Shown here in pieces: positions 21,723 through 33,142 of a stretch of DNA of 64,000 nt. The DNA is from Chondrus crispus (taxonomy: Eukaryota; Rhodophyta; Florideophyceae; Gigartinales; Gigartinaceae). Position 1 is the first letter of the stretch. Every line of letters starts with the position of its first letter. Where the stretch lies: NCBI RefSeq assembly GCF_000350225.1, contig NW_005178810.1:409508-473507 (forward strand), written 5' to 3'. The notes below the pieces were generated by a model. It searched no databases. It saw only the letters and a list, made by a program, of their open reading frames with translations, and was not told the origin of the DNA. Made by a program: the position numbers and the translations under genes.

Positions 21723-23282
21723 ATGAGCGACGCCCCCCTCCTGTTCGAGAGGGCTCCCTTCCTCTCGGCGGAGGGTCTGCGAGATCCGGAGCTAGTCCGT
21801 ACGTACGCCACTGCGTCGGGCGAGCTCCCGGGTGGCCTTAGTTTGCAAGCCGTGTTCTCCCGCGATTTTACCCACCGATTGGTCGTGGAGAGGGAATTAT
21901 TGCGCCCCGAGTTTCGGCGGTCGGACGCCGAGTCGCGTGAAGCGTTCGTGAGTTTTCTACGGCAGCGCATTCGCCGTACGCCGTGTAATCGGTTGGTCCC
22001 GCGAGCGTGGGGGCTCGACACGTGGGCGTACAGGTCGGAGGCGGACCGGGGTTATGTCGCTAGTTTACGGCGGGTAATGGAGGGTCTCCGCGATAGGGAG
22101 GAGGTACCCTCAGTCTCGTTGATGGCCTGGGACACTCCGTTGATGCCCCCCGGCTATGACGTCGAATTGGAGAGGCGGCGAGATCCCGTGATGCATGGGA
22201 AGCTGAAATTCGAGCGTCGTATGAGAAACCGAATGGGGGTATTCATCGCCTATGAGTGGGTCAAGGTAACCTCGTTGGAGCGAGAGACGTTGCACACTCG
22301 GTACCCCGAGGTACCGACGTGGTTTGATCAGTATGAAGTCCCGGCGGACTTCATAGCTGAGCTCCCTCCGTGCCTAGTGTACTATGGCCTCGGCATGATG
22401 GAAGATCCTCAGTCGCCAAAATGGATGGTGTTCCTGAGTGAGTGGATCGCGATTATAGCCAAGCGCTTCATCTGGTCCACGTATGATGGGCGCCTGTATG
22501 TCCTCCCTACGGCCGTGGTGGAGTGGTTGCGGAGGCACGACCTGACGAGGGTGCTGGGGTCGGCGGCGCTACAGGAGCGTCTACTCGCCCTGTTGGATAT
22601 CCACGACAGTGTTGACTGGCCTCGGGTTCCGTATAACCAAGGGCGCCATTATGACAATCATCGCGTGAGGAATCACTCCCCAGGTCGGAGGTATGATGCC
22701 GGCACCCCGCTAACGGGCAACTGGGTGCGTATCGCGGCCGGGACCTTGGACGTCACCCAGCCCGAGCTGGCCACTGGGGGTGGTGTCGGAATCACGCGCG
22801 TACGAGTCCGGGAGGAGACTCCCGGGGGCGATCCCGAACGCGGGGCTCGAGAGCCCGTGCAGGTGAGGGCCAAACACGGCGAGCGTGGAACTTCGGCGGA
22901 TGTTGTGATGGCCGAAGGTGAGGCGACCGGGACGCGCGTAGGGGCCCCGGTCGCGGAGGGACGCCATCCGACGGAGTTGTCGGAGGCGGACTTGCGGGTG
23001 CTCCTGCGCAACCCGCGGATGCTGGCTGCGGTACGTCGCCTTGTGGCGGACGGCAATGCAGAAGAGGGCGCCGTGGCACCTCGGAGCGCGTCGGCCTCAG
23101 CGGCCGTCTCCCCGGCGAGGGAGACGCCCCTACGCGTTGTGGCGGAGGGCAATTCCGACAGGGTCGTCGAGAAGGGAACCTCTGCTTCCCCTACAACGAA
23201 GAAGGAGGGCGGTGTAACTCCTGGCGAGCCTCGCGAGGTGCTGCCGGAGGAGGAAGTCGGGGACTATGTGGAAGAGGTCTAG
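21723..23282 (+). CDS. ORF3-d, whole-looking member of the ORF3 family
   Basis: An open frame of 519 codons from MSDAPLLFERAPFLSAEGL; an upstream in-frame Met at 21642 is less likely because the 21723 start resembles other ORF3 starts in spacing. Shared blocks with ORF3-b/c are LSLQAVFSRDF (about residue 40), LVPRAWGLDTWAYRSEADRGYV (about 88), KLKFERRMRNRMGVFIAYEWV (about 160), PTWFDQYEVPADFIAELPP..YYG (about 197), KWMVFLSEWIAIIAKRFIW (about 234) and LLALLDIHDSVDW with a basic HSPGRRYDAGT tail. The C-terminal 170 residues are acidic, Ala/Pro/Thr-rich and probably disordered. There is no signal peptide, membrane span or known catalytic motif. It is read antisense to LTR3-a. Function unknown; a nucleic-acid-binding or capsid-like role is only a guess. 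Confidence 0.75.
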   Translation: MSDAPLLFERAPFLSAEGLRDPELVRTYATASGELPGGLSLQAVFSRDFTHRLVVERELLRPEFRRSDAESREAFVSFLRQRIRRTPCNRLVPRAWGLDTWAYRSEADRGYVASLRRVMEGLRDREEVPSVSLMAWDTPLMPPGYDVELERRRDPVMHGKLKFERRMRNRMGVFIAYEWVKVTSLERETLHTRYPEVPTWFDQYEVPADFIAELPPCLVYYGLGMMEDPQSPKWMVFLSEWIAIIAKRFIWSTYDGRLYVLPTAVVEWLRRHDLTRVLGSAALQERLLALLDIHDSVDWPRVPYNQGRHYDNHRVRNHSPGRRYDAGTPLTGNWVRIAAGTLDVTQPELATGGGVGITRVRVREETPGGDPERGAREPVQVRAKHGERGTSADVVMAEGEATGTRVGAPVAEGRHPTELSEADLRVLLRNPRMLAAVRRLVADGNAEEGAVAPRSASASAAVSPARETPLRVVAEGNSDRVVEKGTSASPTTKKEGGVTPGEPREVLPEEEVGDYVEEV

Positions 23283-23315
23283 CCCGCGTACGCGTCGCTG
23301 TAGTCCTCCATATGC

Positions 23316-23444
23316 GAGTTACGCCCTCGAAAGTGCGAGTAATAGTCCCTCGATTGTCGAGTTACGCCCTCGAGAGTGTGAGTAATAGTCCCTCGATTGT
23401 CGAGTTACGCCCTCGAGAGTGCGAGTAATAGTCCCTCGATGGTC
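23316..23444 (+). repeat. Three 43-bp tandem repeats after ORF3-d
   Basis: Units start at 23316, 23359 and 23402, exactly 43 bp each and nearly identical (GAGTTACGCCCTCGA..GTAATAGTCCCTCGAT). They lie 33 bp after the ORF3-d stop and contain CTCGA palindromes. A role in 3' processing is possible but unproven. Confidence 0.8.
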
Positions 23445-23969
23445 GAGTCATTTAGTGCCAGGCCTCGAACCTGCGAGGTAGTCTAACTCGCCCCACGGAA
23501 GTGGGGACCGAGAACCTGAATAAACCTCGTTACATGAGGGGAAGCCGCTAGATCCCGACGTGCGGACGAGCGCGCGGTACACCCTCTCAGCGCTGTACAC
23601 GTGGCGTAGAGGGAAATCCGCCTTCAGTTGGCGAGTTCTATTTTTCTCACGTCGGTGAGTCTCATTCGGACCTCACTTGGCATACCCTCGTCTTGGCCTG
23701 TCCTGTCCTCTCCCTGGCGCGGGTCAGGGAGTAGGTCGCCGGGTCTTGCCTTGCGATCCCCGAGCGTCTTGCTTGGCTGCCCTCCTCGAGCGAGCGAGTC
23801 CTTGTATCCTCCCGGGGAGGTGGTCTACGCCTCACCTTAACGGGGGTTAATAATCCGACCCCTTCCCATTTCCTCGGCGAATCCCGACGTCGTGTATACG
23901 AGAATTTCCTACTCGGGGGAAGAGGTCGGATGCCCTCCGACCTGCGAACCGACAAGTCCCGTCTCTCTC
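23445..23969. other. 3' flank of ORF3-d, no gene
   Basis: Holds a CTCTCAGCGCTGTACA phrase (23584) also present near 21050 beside LTR3-a, so this is probably still the interior of the E2-related element. It ends where LTR2-b starts. Confidence 0.4.
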
Positions 23970-24909
23970 TGTAGTGCAATGCGCCTGCTAGGCAAAGACC
24001 AAGGTCGGACGGTCCAACACAAACAACAGCAACAAAAACAACAACTGCCAACGGCACAGCGCTACGGAGTGTTCGAAGCTCCCTGTCCTCTTTAAGCGGG
24101 GTTGCCGCCCGCAGTAGCTCGGATCCCTGATAGGGGGGGGCAAAGAGAAGGGCCCAGCCCGGGATCGGTAAATGGTGGTAGAGACTTGTAAAGGCAACTG
24201 GTCGACGAGTTCGGAGGGGTGTTTAGGTAAACCTGGTCCGATGGGTCGTAAATCCAATGCTCGAAGAGCGCCTTGTACACCTTATACCCTTGATAAGGTC
24301 TTCGACGGGGACGTCCCAACGTAGCCCGTCGGGAAAGAAGAAAACGTAGCAGCGCTACGCCGTCGTACTGCCCGATGGCAAAGTACCAACAACGGATCGG
24401 TCGCAACCAGATTCCGATGGAACCAACACTGAGAAAAGCACCACTGGTGCACCAACACAAAAGCCCGATGGCAAATGACGTCACGTTGCGGATCGCAATC
24501 CTACAGAGTGGGACCAACTCAAGATTAAGGGAAATTAGGATAGGGAAACAAAGGAAAAATGGATAAGGAAAAAGCGGACCCCCGAGCGCAAAGGATAAAG
24601 TAATCTGTAGTTAAAGGGAATGTCTTGTGAAAGACGGACTTCAACCAAGGCGATATCAAACTCTGGCAACTCGGGTTGGTTTATTGACTTGTTCGGTCAT
24701 AGGGCTAAGTTATATAGAGCCCCGCCGGGGCGAGTACAGTAGCTCCCGGCTCTAGATTCTAGATCTAATTAGTAAATAAAATTAAATAATTAAAATAATC
24801 GTGCGCTTCGTCGCACACGCGTGTCCCCCAACCCCGGACTACAGTATCCAGTTTTTTTTCCTTTTTCACTTCCTTCGTCCCCCCTACCCGAGACGGGTAT
24901 TGCACTACA
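23970..24909 (-). repeat. LTR2-b, 3' LTR of E2-b
   Basis: A 940-bp LTR2 copy. The plus strand starts TGTAGTGCAATGCGCC and ends GGTATTGCACTACA. On the minus strand the TATATAA box lies near 24708-24714. It is followed on the plus strand by TATCCCCCTTCT (24910-24921), the complement of the polypurine tract. Confidence 0.8.
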
Positions 24910-25019
24910 TATCCCCCTTCTGAGCGCTCTCGCGCAGCGGCTTCACTCCCTTGCTTCCCAACTTCTTCCTTTTTCTTCCGACCATCGGTCGCCGCTCGCG
25001 TGAGAGTAAGACGATCTCC

Positions 25020-26719
25020 ATGTTTCCTTCATCGGATCCCACTGTCGGACATACTGCCTGCGGTCGCCGCGGTGTGGGCTTCTCACACACGCCTTCCATT
25101 CCCAGCGACCTTCCTTCTATACCCGGACTTCCCCCGAACACCAACGTTCCTGAACCGGTCTTTCATCCCGATCTCCATCCTTCATCAGCCCCTTGTCGAT
25201 ATCCCTCACTAGCCCAGCTTCAAGGTAAATCCATGCGCGACTATCCCTTACTGTACGCGGCCACTCCTTGGTTTTCCGCCATCGACGTGCGCGACGTCAC
25301 TAACATCGGGCGCGACTTTGCCGACGGTGCGGGGATGTTACCGGGTCACCTTCCCCTTCAAGCCATTTCCTCCTACGATTGGCGTGCCCGTGTCGCCATT
25401 CCCCCTTCTATCCTGCGTCGTTCCTCCCCTCGTGGCCGACAGGGCCTATCCCTGCGGTTCATGGAAGCCGTCCTCGACCGCCTCGACCTATCCCTATCCG
25501 ATGCCCTCATCCCTCCGTCCTTCGGATGTGACACGTGGAAGTTTCGCACGGAGGGGGAGCGTGATTACCTTGACAACCTCCTCAGCTGGACACGGGGTAA
25601 CCCCGTGCTCGAGGCGGACCGCCTGTGGCATAACCAACTGACGGTGACTAACGATGCCCTGTCATACACGCGCGCAATTCTCCCCCTCAATTTCCGATAT
25701 ACAAAACGCGGGAACATCCCCTTCTTCCAGCATACGGTCCAATTCGAGCGTAAGATGAGATCGGACACGGGATATTTCCTAGCTTACCAAATGGTTGAGG
25801 CGGGGGAAATTGCTCGGTCACACTATCCCACCCGGTACCAGCAACTACCCTCGTGGTGGGGACAATTTGAGGTCTGCCAAGGGTTTTGGGCAGAGCTCGG
25901 TCCCATCCTTACCTACTTTGGAAGCCATCTCACTGATCCTCGTCACGGGTTGTGGGTTGTCTTTTTGACGGAGTGGTGCGTGAAGGTAGCCGCCACCTTG
26001 CTCTGGGAGGCGTACGATTGTGGCGGCTTTGGTATCTTCCTCCGAAGCTCGTCGAGCTCATGTGCCTTTTGGACTATACTGTGCCCTTGGGCGGAGCAGA
26101 CACCGACTTCGAACTGCACTCCTTACTCGAAAAGATCAATCAGGTCGACTGGGATGTTGTCCCCCCTATCAACTCATCCCGATCCTTCGCGAGGCGACGC
26201 CCGTCCTTTTCTCCCGGACGAAGTCACAGTGCGGCGGGTGACTTTGTCTGGTTCAACCCTTGGACATCCGCCTTGTGCTCTCCCTCCGAAGCGCGCCTCA
26301 GTCGCCAATTCGGCAACCAAGTTCCAACCCCTGACGTAGCTCCCATACGAGCCGTAGATCCCCGCGCAGACGACGTTTGCCCCCGACCGTCTGCTCCAGA
26401 TTCCCCTCTCCCTGCAGCCCCTGCTGCTGCTCCCGATTCCCCTCTCCCTGCAGCCCCTGCTGCTGCTCCTCCTGCTGTCGATATCCCCTCGGCAGGGCAT
26501 ACCGAAACTCTGTCGGTTAGGGAAGCATTGTCTTCCCCACCGTCCCCATCAATTCCCAAAAAGAGCGACGGAGCCATTGACACCTACTGCACATTGCTCC
26601 GCGCTCATGGCATCGAAGGTGAAGCTCTCCAAGGAGCTTCCCTCGATGATCTGCGAGTCCTTGCTCAACTCGTTACCTCACTCCCAAAGGAAAAATCCTT
26701 GGGTGTGCCGCCCCACTGA
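25020..26719 (+). pseudogene. ORF3-b, antisense ORF of E2-b (fossil, about one break)
   Basis: Starts MFPSSDPTVGH about 100 bp inside the polypurine tract and is read away from LTR2-b. Conserved blocks are LPLQAISSYDWRARV, PSILRRSSPRGRQGLSLRFM, FGCDTWKFRTEGERDYLDN, VQFERKMRSDTGYFLAYQMV, QLPSWWGQFEVCQGFWAELG and VVFLTEWCVKVAATLLWE. A basic SFARRRPSFSPGRSHSA segment, a Pro/Ala/Ser-rich tail with a short tandem duplication (PDSPLPAAPAA twice) and a compact C-terminal block, AHGIEGEALQGASLDDLRVLA, follow. Overall about 560 codons with about one break. No known family is recognised. Confidence 0.75.
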
Positions 26720-26849
26720 CCTGCCACTCGGACGACTCCCACCCCCTGATCTATTCTCCGATTATTACCCGTTTGGGGTGACGTCTGGTTATCGACGTCA
26801 CCCGGTAGCTATTGGATAATAAAATGAATCACCTGCGTATCCCCCGTTA

Positions 26850-27125
26850 CCTTCACTTTCCTCCTCTTTTTTTTGTATGCGCCCCGTCGCCGCGGTCGCA
26901 TCTTCCTCTTTCCACCAACTTCCTCCTCTTTTCCTCATTACGGTCTCCCTTCTCTTGTCCATTTTCCGTGCACCTCTGCTACTGCAGCTGCACATCCCCT
27001 ATTACCTTCTCTTTTCCTTGCACAGCCCTCCTTCTGCCATCGTGTTGCACATCTCCTTTTTCCACCTCCTTCCTTTCACTTTCCCATCTCTCCGAGTTTG
27101 TCCTCGTCTCGTACTGTGTTCCTCC
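26850..27125 (-). other. Purine tract of E2-b (pyrimidine-rich on plus strand)
   Basis: About 275 bp, overwhelmingly C and T on the plus strand. The same tract in purine form lies at 47390-47580 and 63396-63660, always about 130-200 bp beyond the ORF3 stop codon. It includes shared phrases such as CTCGTACTGTGTTCCTCC (about 27106-27123). This is a structural part of E2, upstream of ORF3 in element polarity. Confidence 0.65.
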
Positions 27126-28802
27126 CTTGGGGACTAATTTATCTCTCCGGGTCGCCTCATCGGCCGGCTGGGATACACGTTGTACCTTTCAGACTGAAAA
27201 AATTAAATTGTCGCAGCGGCATGGATGATCGGTCAGACTGTAACACTCGAGAATGTGAGCAGAGGTCCTCATTTTGCTCCCATTGTGCGTCTCCATTTAG
27301 CTCTGTCGCCGACAGCTGCGCGATCGCCTGTAATTCTCTTTTCTTTCAATTCTTCAGGCTCTTCGAGGCGATTCTCGCTATCGCAGCGGGGTGGCTGTCG
27401 CCATCGTCGAGGTTGCCGTTCGTGTCGAGTCAATACGAAATTGCGTTCGTCATTTTGCCGGTGATTTCGTTTTCGACGGTTCTCGGTGGGGTCGCGGGCG
27501 AAGGTGTCTTTGAGGCGTAGGATCCATGTGGATCGTCGTCGACGATTTCCTCCTTTTTCTCCTCTTTTTACAGCATACGTCCCGTTCCAGCTGAATGGCA
27601 TCCACTCTCTTATGTTGTTGTTAGCGTATGAGGCGGCGCGAGCGACGGTGTCATCAGGATCGCGAGCCGGCGGCTCTTGCGTGGGGTCCTTGGTTGGGAT
27701 GTCCTCACAAACAACCGCTTCCAAGGAGGACTGATGCGGCGGAGGTTTGTCAAGATCCTCCCTCCTTGTAGATCCCGATGTCCGGAGGTGGCGACGTCTG
27801 CGACTTGTGATTTTTTCTTATTTTGTCAATATCCTCCCAACGGAGTTGAGTGGAAGGGTTCCTTCTCTTTCTGGAATTTTATCCGAGTCCAGACAAATAT
27901 ACAGCCGCTTCAGTCGGGTTTAGTTTGAGGCTTGTAAATAGTACCTGCCAGTTCCGCTGGTGCAAATGTTGCATCGTGAACGACACAACCATACTGACAC
28001 ACGCGTCCGCACGTCGTGTCGCTTAACCGTCCGGAAAACCCTTTGAATCAGGGCCTCGGCAGGTGCGTGGGACTGCGCTCCTGTAGTCCCGGGCTCATAC
28101 GTCTTGACAACAGCAGCAATTAAGATATCGATCACTGCATTTCCAGGCTCACATCGCCCGACAACTTCAAATAATAATTCCGACGGCCCGTCGGAGCACG
28201 ACCTTCTTTGAGACGCTCTCGTCCTGAGAGAGGGCTGCTACCACAGTCGAAACGCAACGGAATTCCGCCATCGGCGTGTGGGTGTAACACGGGAGATCTG
28301 TTCAACCGACCCCTTGCAAGGGTCGGGTGGGTGATCCTTCGGTCAAATAGCTGCGTTGTAACGCACACAAAAACAAAAAAACAAAATGTAAGTGCAAGTG
28401 GATGACGTCGTCTGGACAGAGCGAACCTTCTCTGTGCTCGCAATTCGTCTGTGCACTTGTCCCAAAAATACTCAGCGTCCCGTGCGCTCGTCCGCGACAC
28501 TCTTTCCTTAAAATAGAATAAAATTCCGAGTGGTGTCCTGTGTTCCCCTCCGGCTGCGCGACACTTGTCGATCTTCACGGGGTGTTGTTGCGGTGTACTC
28601 GGAGGCGTCCGGAAGTAACATTTCCCAAATCACACCCCGGAGTATCTAGTGGCTCATTCGAGGTCTTGTCCGACGGCAAATATTCGTCCTTCGGACTCTC
28701 CCCGTGAGTCGTGTCGCGTCCCTTCATCCTTGCGAGGTACGCTCCTTCCATGCCTCCGACACTCGTTCCTGCCACGCCTTCGGCCTTCCCAGTAAGGTAT
28801 AT
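27126..28802. other. Spacer, no supportable gene
   Basis: Overlapping open frames on both strands (for example 27269-27724 minus, 28132-28578 minus) lack recognisable motifs. E2 homology ends at about 27125. The 28100-28600 part has mixed composition, and nothing in it is identified. Confidence 0.3.
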
Positions 28803-29001
28803 GGACATCTGAAAGATGTTTGTTGGATGCATGGCCCTGGAAATGCTCAATAGATGCCTCAAAGAGACACTGTTTAAAGATAACTTTTGGATGTTGTTTG
28901 GATGCCCTTTAGATCTATTTTAGATCTTAGTTGGATCTTTTCAGGTACATTTTGGATGTTCATTGGCTCAGAACAGATGCATTCTGGATACATCATGGAC
29001 G
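28803..29001 (+). repeat. 11-bp-phased degenerate repeat, TTTGGATG form
   Basis: GGATG-like motifs recur at 28889, 28900, 28911, 28922, 28933, 28944, 28954, 28965, 28975, 28986 and 28997, so the spacing is 10 or 11 bp eleven times running. Earlier members are at 28803, 28814 and 28825. The consensus is roughly TTTTGGATGNN. The complementary form is at 42070-42255. Confidence 0.75.
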
Positions 29002-30224
29002 CTTGTGTACGCGGAGTCTGCCCCAATGGTGTTATGACAAGTGGTGCATTTGCGATGGTGCATTGAAACATACCCAAATTTGACAAGTGTCATTAGGAGA
29101 ACGCCCGTTGCACAAGATAGATAGATTGATCCGATTGGCTCTTGTTAGCTCATCTTTCATTGGCACTATTGGTTTACAAATGTTTTTTCATTCTCATGTT
29201 TCCTGTCACTGTTGTACTTTCTGGATTCCCTGAGATTTCCTTGTGGGCGCGCGCATCTCTTCTTCCGCGGGGACGAAGAAACTGGGGCGGCCGGGCGGGC
29301 TAGGTTACAAGCGCCGGTTCATAGAGGCAGCGCCCATGCCTTCCTTCCTGAAGGTTGGCGCGCATCCGATTTTGGCTGCGAACACGTCGCGCGACGCCCC
29401 CTCCAAGAACGTTCTTCGCGCGAAAGCACATCGCGCCTTCTCCGTCCCACATGCGTGCGAATGGGAGCGCAGCAGTACCGACGTCTCCCCTGCCACGCTC
29501 CGCACGGCCGTGCGTGACCTGCTCACGGCCCAAGCCAACGCACGACTCGCAACCGCGCAAGCCCTGCGCATGCCGCCGTGCGCCACAGTGCCGTGCTGGA
29601 CTCTCTTCCCGGCTCAAACAAAATCGCCACTCGTCATCACTCAAGCGCGGCACATCCCGCCGCGCTTCCCTTCGGCAGCAGCACGGACCTTCCACGCCCC
29701 ATGCGTAACGCGGACGCGGCCTCCCTGCGCTCAGTAATTTTTCGCACCATATATTATTCCTGTTCAATAGTTGTCTGCGAGGTCAATGTATAAGAAAAGC
29801 CATTGAAATGACACGATAGTTAGTGAATGTTTCTTGCAATGCAACCATGTTCAAATCAAAGAAATGAGTAACGCACAAGTAGTTATACGAAAACCCCAAA
29901 AGGAAAGTACATCAGACATGACAAGAGCAGCAGTGCATAGAGATGTATTCTGTGTCAAATAGAGCAATATTTGTCAGGAGCTCTAGCGTCCCGAAATATC
30001 TGATTGATTACGTACCAGAAAACGTCTCAGTTATGCCAGCGATTAGAAGGGAGGCACATATTTGCAAGTATCTGCAGTGCCAGAGTGAGCGGACCGGAGC
30101 GACTGCCGTTCCGGTAAAGTGAGTATTGTACCATGTAAAACTGTGGAAATCAACAGATGCGACCGGAAAAGACAAACGGACCAATACCACAGGTGTCAGT
30201 AAGAGAGTTATGGGTTGAGAAGAT
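29002..30224. other. Spacer with a GC-rich island (29243-29740)
   Basis: The island is CpG-rich with long overlapping open frames on both strands, probably compositional. No protein motif is visible in any frame. The flanks are AT-rich. It could be a decayed host exon or CpG-rich promoter, but neither can be supported. Confidence 0.3.
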
Positions 30225-30325
30225 CACTACAAGGAGTTTAGAGCAACGTCCAATCTTATCACCTGAGTCAACGAAATTCACGCGCGATACCACAACCACA
30301 ACTGAAACTGGAAATGACCCCTTTT

Positions 30326-33142
30326 CTACTTAACGATTCTCCTGATTCCCATCAAATCTTGTTTTGGTATGTCTCGAAAGTAGTAGCTTGATTTGCGATC
30401 AACAAAGTACGTGCGGTCACCAATATCCATAAACCCAAACAGCCTGTCGATGCAAGTGCATGTTTCCAAAGTTCGCAGTTTCCCGCGTCTCGAGTGCCCA
30501 TTCTTATATAGCAGTTCCATCTTCTCATCCCTTATGATATCATATTCCCAATCGACGCGCACGAGGAAAAAAGTTTCAGTTATGTTTGACTCATCTACGA
30601 ATACTGCAACTTCCCAAATCTCGTCAACGTATCCGAAAACGGCCTGTACCGGGCTTTCACAATGTGCGCTCGAATCAGTGCTTTCATTCTCCGATTGAAA
30701 CAACCCAACGACGCAAAAATTTTGTCTTGCGGTTCCGTCTCTCTCCCGGCGACGAAACTCCGTAGCTGTTTCAATCGTGAACTCGCCGTCTTCCCGTAAA
30801 AGTTTCACTTTACTGTGAAGCCTTAGTCCACCTAGCCTGCAGTGCGCATAAAACTCCTCCATGTTTGCCCGAAAGAACGCCAAGGCCTGGTCGCGACAAC
30901 CAGCACTTTTTGTCTCCACACCCGCATGACTGGCTCGCGTCTCGAAGAAAGAGGAGACTGGTCCGTTCGGAGTTGGACCCTGATGGATTCCACCAGACAG
31001 CAACTTCAGGCACAGAAGGGTATGGCTTTTGTGGAACAAGTTCGTCTCTGGATGCTTACGTGACATTGCTCTTCCCCCCATCTCCCCAACAAAGCGCTCC
31101 ATGAAGAACTGCGAGACATTTCGCAATGGACCGCATTCTCTCAAAATTTCCTAGAGGTGTAGTATGGCATGAGTGGTGGGGGTGAAACAAAATGAATGCC
31201 GCTTGCTTTCATGGAACACAGTTGTGAAGAGTGCATGCAGTTTCTGTACAATTTTGCGAAGCTGAATCGAATCCGTTCTCCGCGGCGACGCATCTTGAAC
31301 GATTGTCAGCATCTTGGAAGTTAGATGCCACAATGTCTGCTGTCTTCTGTCCAACGCCGCTGAATGCCACACAATGGAGGCGAAGTAAAGTCCAAAGTTT
31401 TTGAAATCTTCAGCTCGAAAATGGTTAAGATTTCCCAAGCTTGTTGGTGGACGGCCCCAAAATTGCGGAATTCCTCTGTGGTTGCGAGACAGTGCAACAT
31501 TAACGAGAGCAATCTCACTTGTGGTCAAGATGTAGGACGTGTGCAAATCTTGATGGCGCTTATGGGAGCCAATAACCAGGAACACCAAGTGCCGAACCCA
31601 ACCCAACAAACAGAGATGCATAGGATCATACGGTAAGGAAAAAACGAAATCCAACGAAAGGCGCGCGATCAGGGGTCTTTTCTTGATCCCCGTAGCTCGC
31701 AGAACCGTGTCTTCCTGTCGCCAGACGGACGCCGTTTCAGAAGAGGTTCTCCGTTCTGGGCATTCTAATTCTATCCAACACTGATCTTCCCATATGCCAT
31801 TCCCTCCAACAGCTTCTTTACTGCACCTCTCCGATCTGACAGGGACAGCGTACAGAGAGCCGCATACAAAGACGGCTTTTTTGTGGCAATTCCGGCAGAA
31901 AAGTTTTGCTCTGTGTCCCATAAAACCGAAAAGCTTGCTTGCGGCGGGGAAGTCCGCAGTGATAAAAAGGACGAATGCGAAGAGCTTCCGGGTTCTGCCG
32001 TCCCAACACTTCACATCCATTCCTTTTTCCAGGTTCACGAGGTCGTCCACAATTGAGACTAAAAAGCTCTCGAAAAACTCAGGATTATGTGAACCAGGAA
32101 TAAAACCGGTGACGAGAGCATTTGCAGCCTGGCCGCGATGTGAGAAGTTCAGATTCAGAAGCTTGAAGATGATAGGCCAACAGGTTCTTTTTCCTTCACT
32201 TGTACCACAAAGTTCGAAACCATCTGTGGACATGACCATGAAAACATAGAGTTCACCGTCTAGATCCCACGTGCCTAAGCGCTTACGAAACATTCGGCGA
32301 AACAAAGCGCCGTCGTAGTAGTCAGAAAAAATGTCGACCGGTTCTAAACTCATTGCTAAATGGGCTTCCTGACATCCTTTCTGAAACTGAAGGAAAGAAT
32401 ATTCCTCGCGGCAGAGAGCTTTTAGTTAGTCAGAGACGTTGCTCGTCCAGAATCGTGCTGATCCGATCCTCTGTCTGCAATCGGCATTTGGACATGTATT
32501 TCTACGAGACTGAGACCTAGTCGCAGCGAAATGTCCGCGTGGACACATTGGGACGTGGTGCTTAGGCACATCCGCTCTTCTATTGATATGTCTCATAAGC
32601 ACGTCATATGAGAACCGTGTCCTTACAATTGACGTCTGCAAAGCACTTCGTATACATCGGGTGGAAGCTTGGCCCAATTCCAGAACATGAAGAAGTTCCA
32701 AAATTCCCTTGGATTCAGACTCCTATAAATTCCAATTTGTATCAGCTAAACGTTCGGTTCGGGTGCTTTCTGAGTCATGGGATGACGTCTCCATCTCAGA
32801 CAGCGGCAGTTCATCGTACCTGTCAATTTGTCTTTCGGGCACTTCACTGATCATCCACTCAGACGAGTCTTCGACACTTGGCGAATGCTCTTCCACGCAT
32901 ACCTCTTCAGTCCATTCGTCAATCTCTCCTGTGCTGCTCTCATTCACGGAAAAGTGTGGTGCAAAACTCGACTGTGAGGAAGATTCGTCTATTGAAGCTT
33001 TCTCATGTTTCCACTCTTTCAATCTCCTTTTTCGGGAACGTACATACAATTCGCCGCGCGTCCGAATGATGCCAAGCACTTGTTCCCGTCTACGTTTGAG
33101 ATACCTTCTCGGCGAGTGGCCGGTAAAATCGTTTTCATTCAT
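30326..33142 (-). pseudogene. Tnp2-type CACTA transposase, interrupted
   Basis: Minus-strand parts run in family order: an acidic N-terminal piece (33142-32723, MNENDFTGHSPRRYLKRR), a zinc-ribbon-like piece with CPRGH and CPNADC (32701-32426), and the nuclease core from MSLEPVDIFSDYYDG (32353). The core holds VMSTDGFELCG (first Asp), CWPIIFKLLNLN, FITADFPAASKLFGFMGH with CRNCHKK, and SLPYDPMHLCLLGWV. The C-terminal part follows a TAG at 31151-31153, where the frame continues as EILRECGPLRNVSQFFMER. The core plus C-terminal part is one frame of about 676 codons with this single stop. The N-terminal pieces are in other frames, by frameshift or introns. Tnp2 cuts element ends at CACTA; a DDE fold is accepted for this family. 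Confidence 0.8.

Noticed and set aside
21723-23282. ORF3-d as a retroviral envelope gene
   Set aside because: It lies in an envelope-like position but has no signal peptide, membrane segment or cysteine pattern, and it is antisense to the LTR.
21361-23444. Tandem repeats resembling a CRISPR array
   Set aside because: The 46-bp and 43-bp units are contiguous with no unique spacers, and the setting is eukaryotic.
29243-29740. Long overlapping ORFs on both strands as a host gene
   Set aside because: High GC keeps all frames open; no frame has motifs or clear codon bias.
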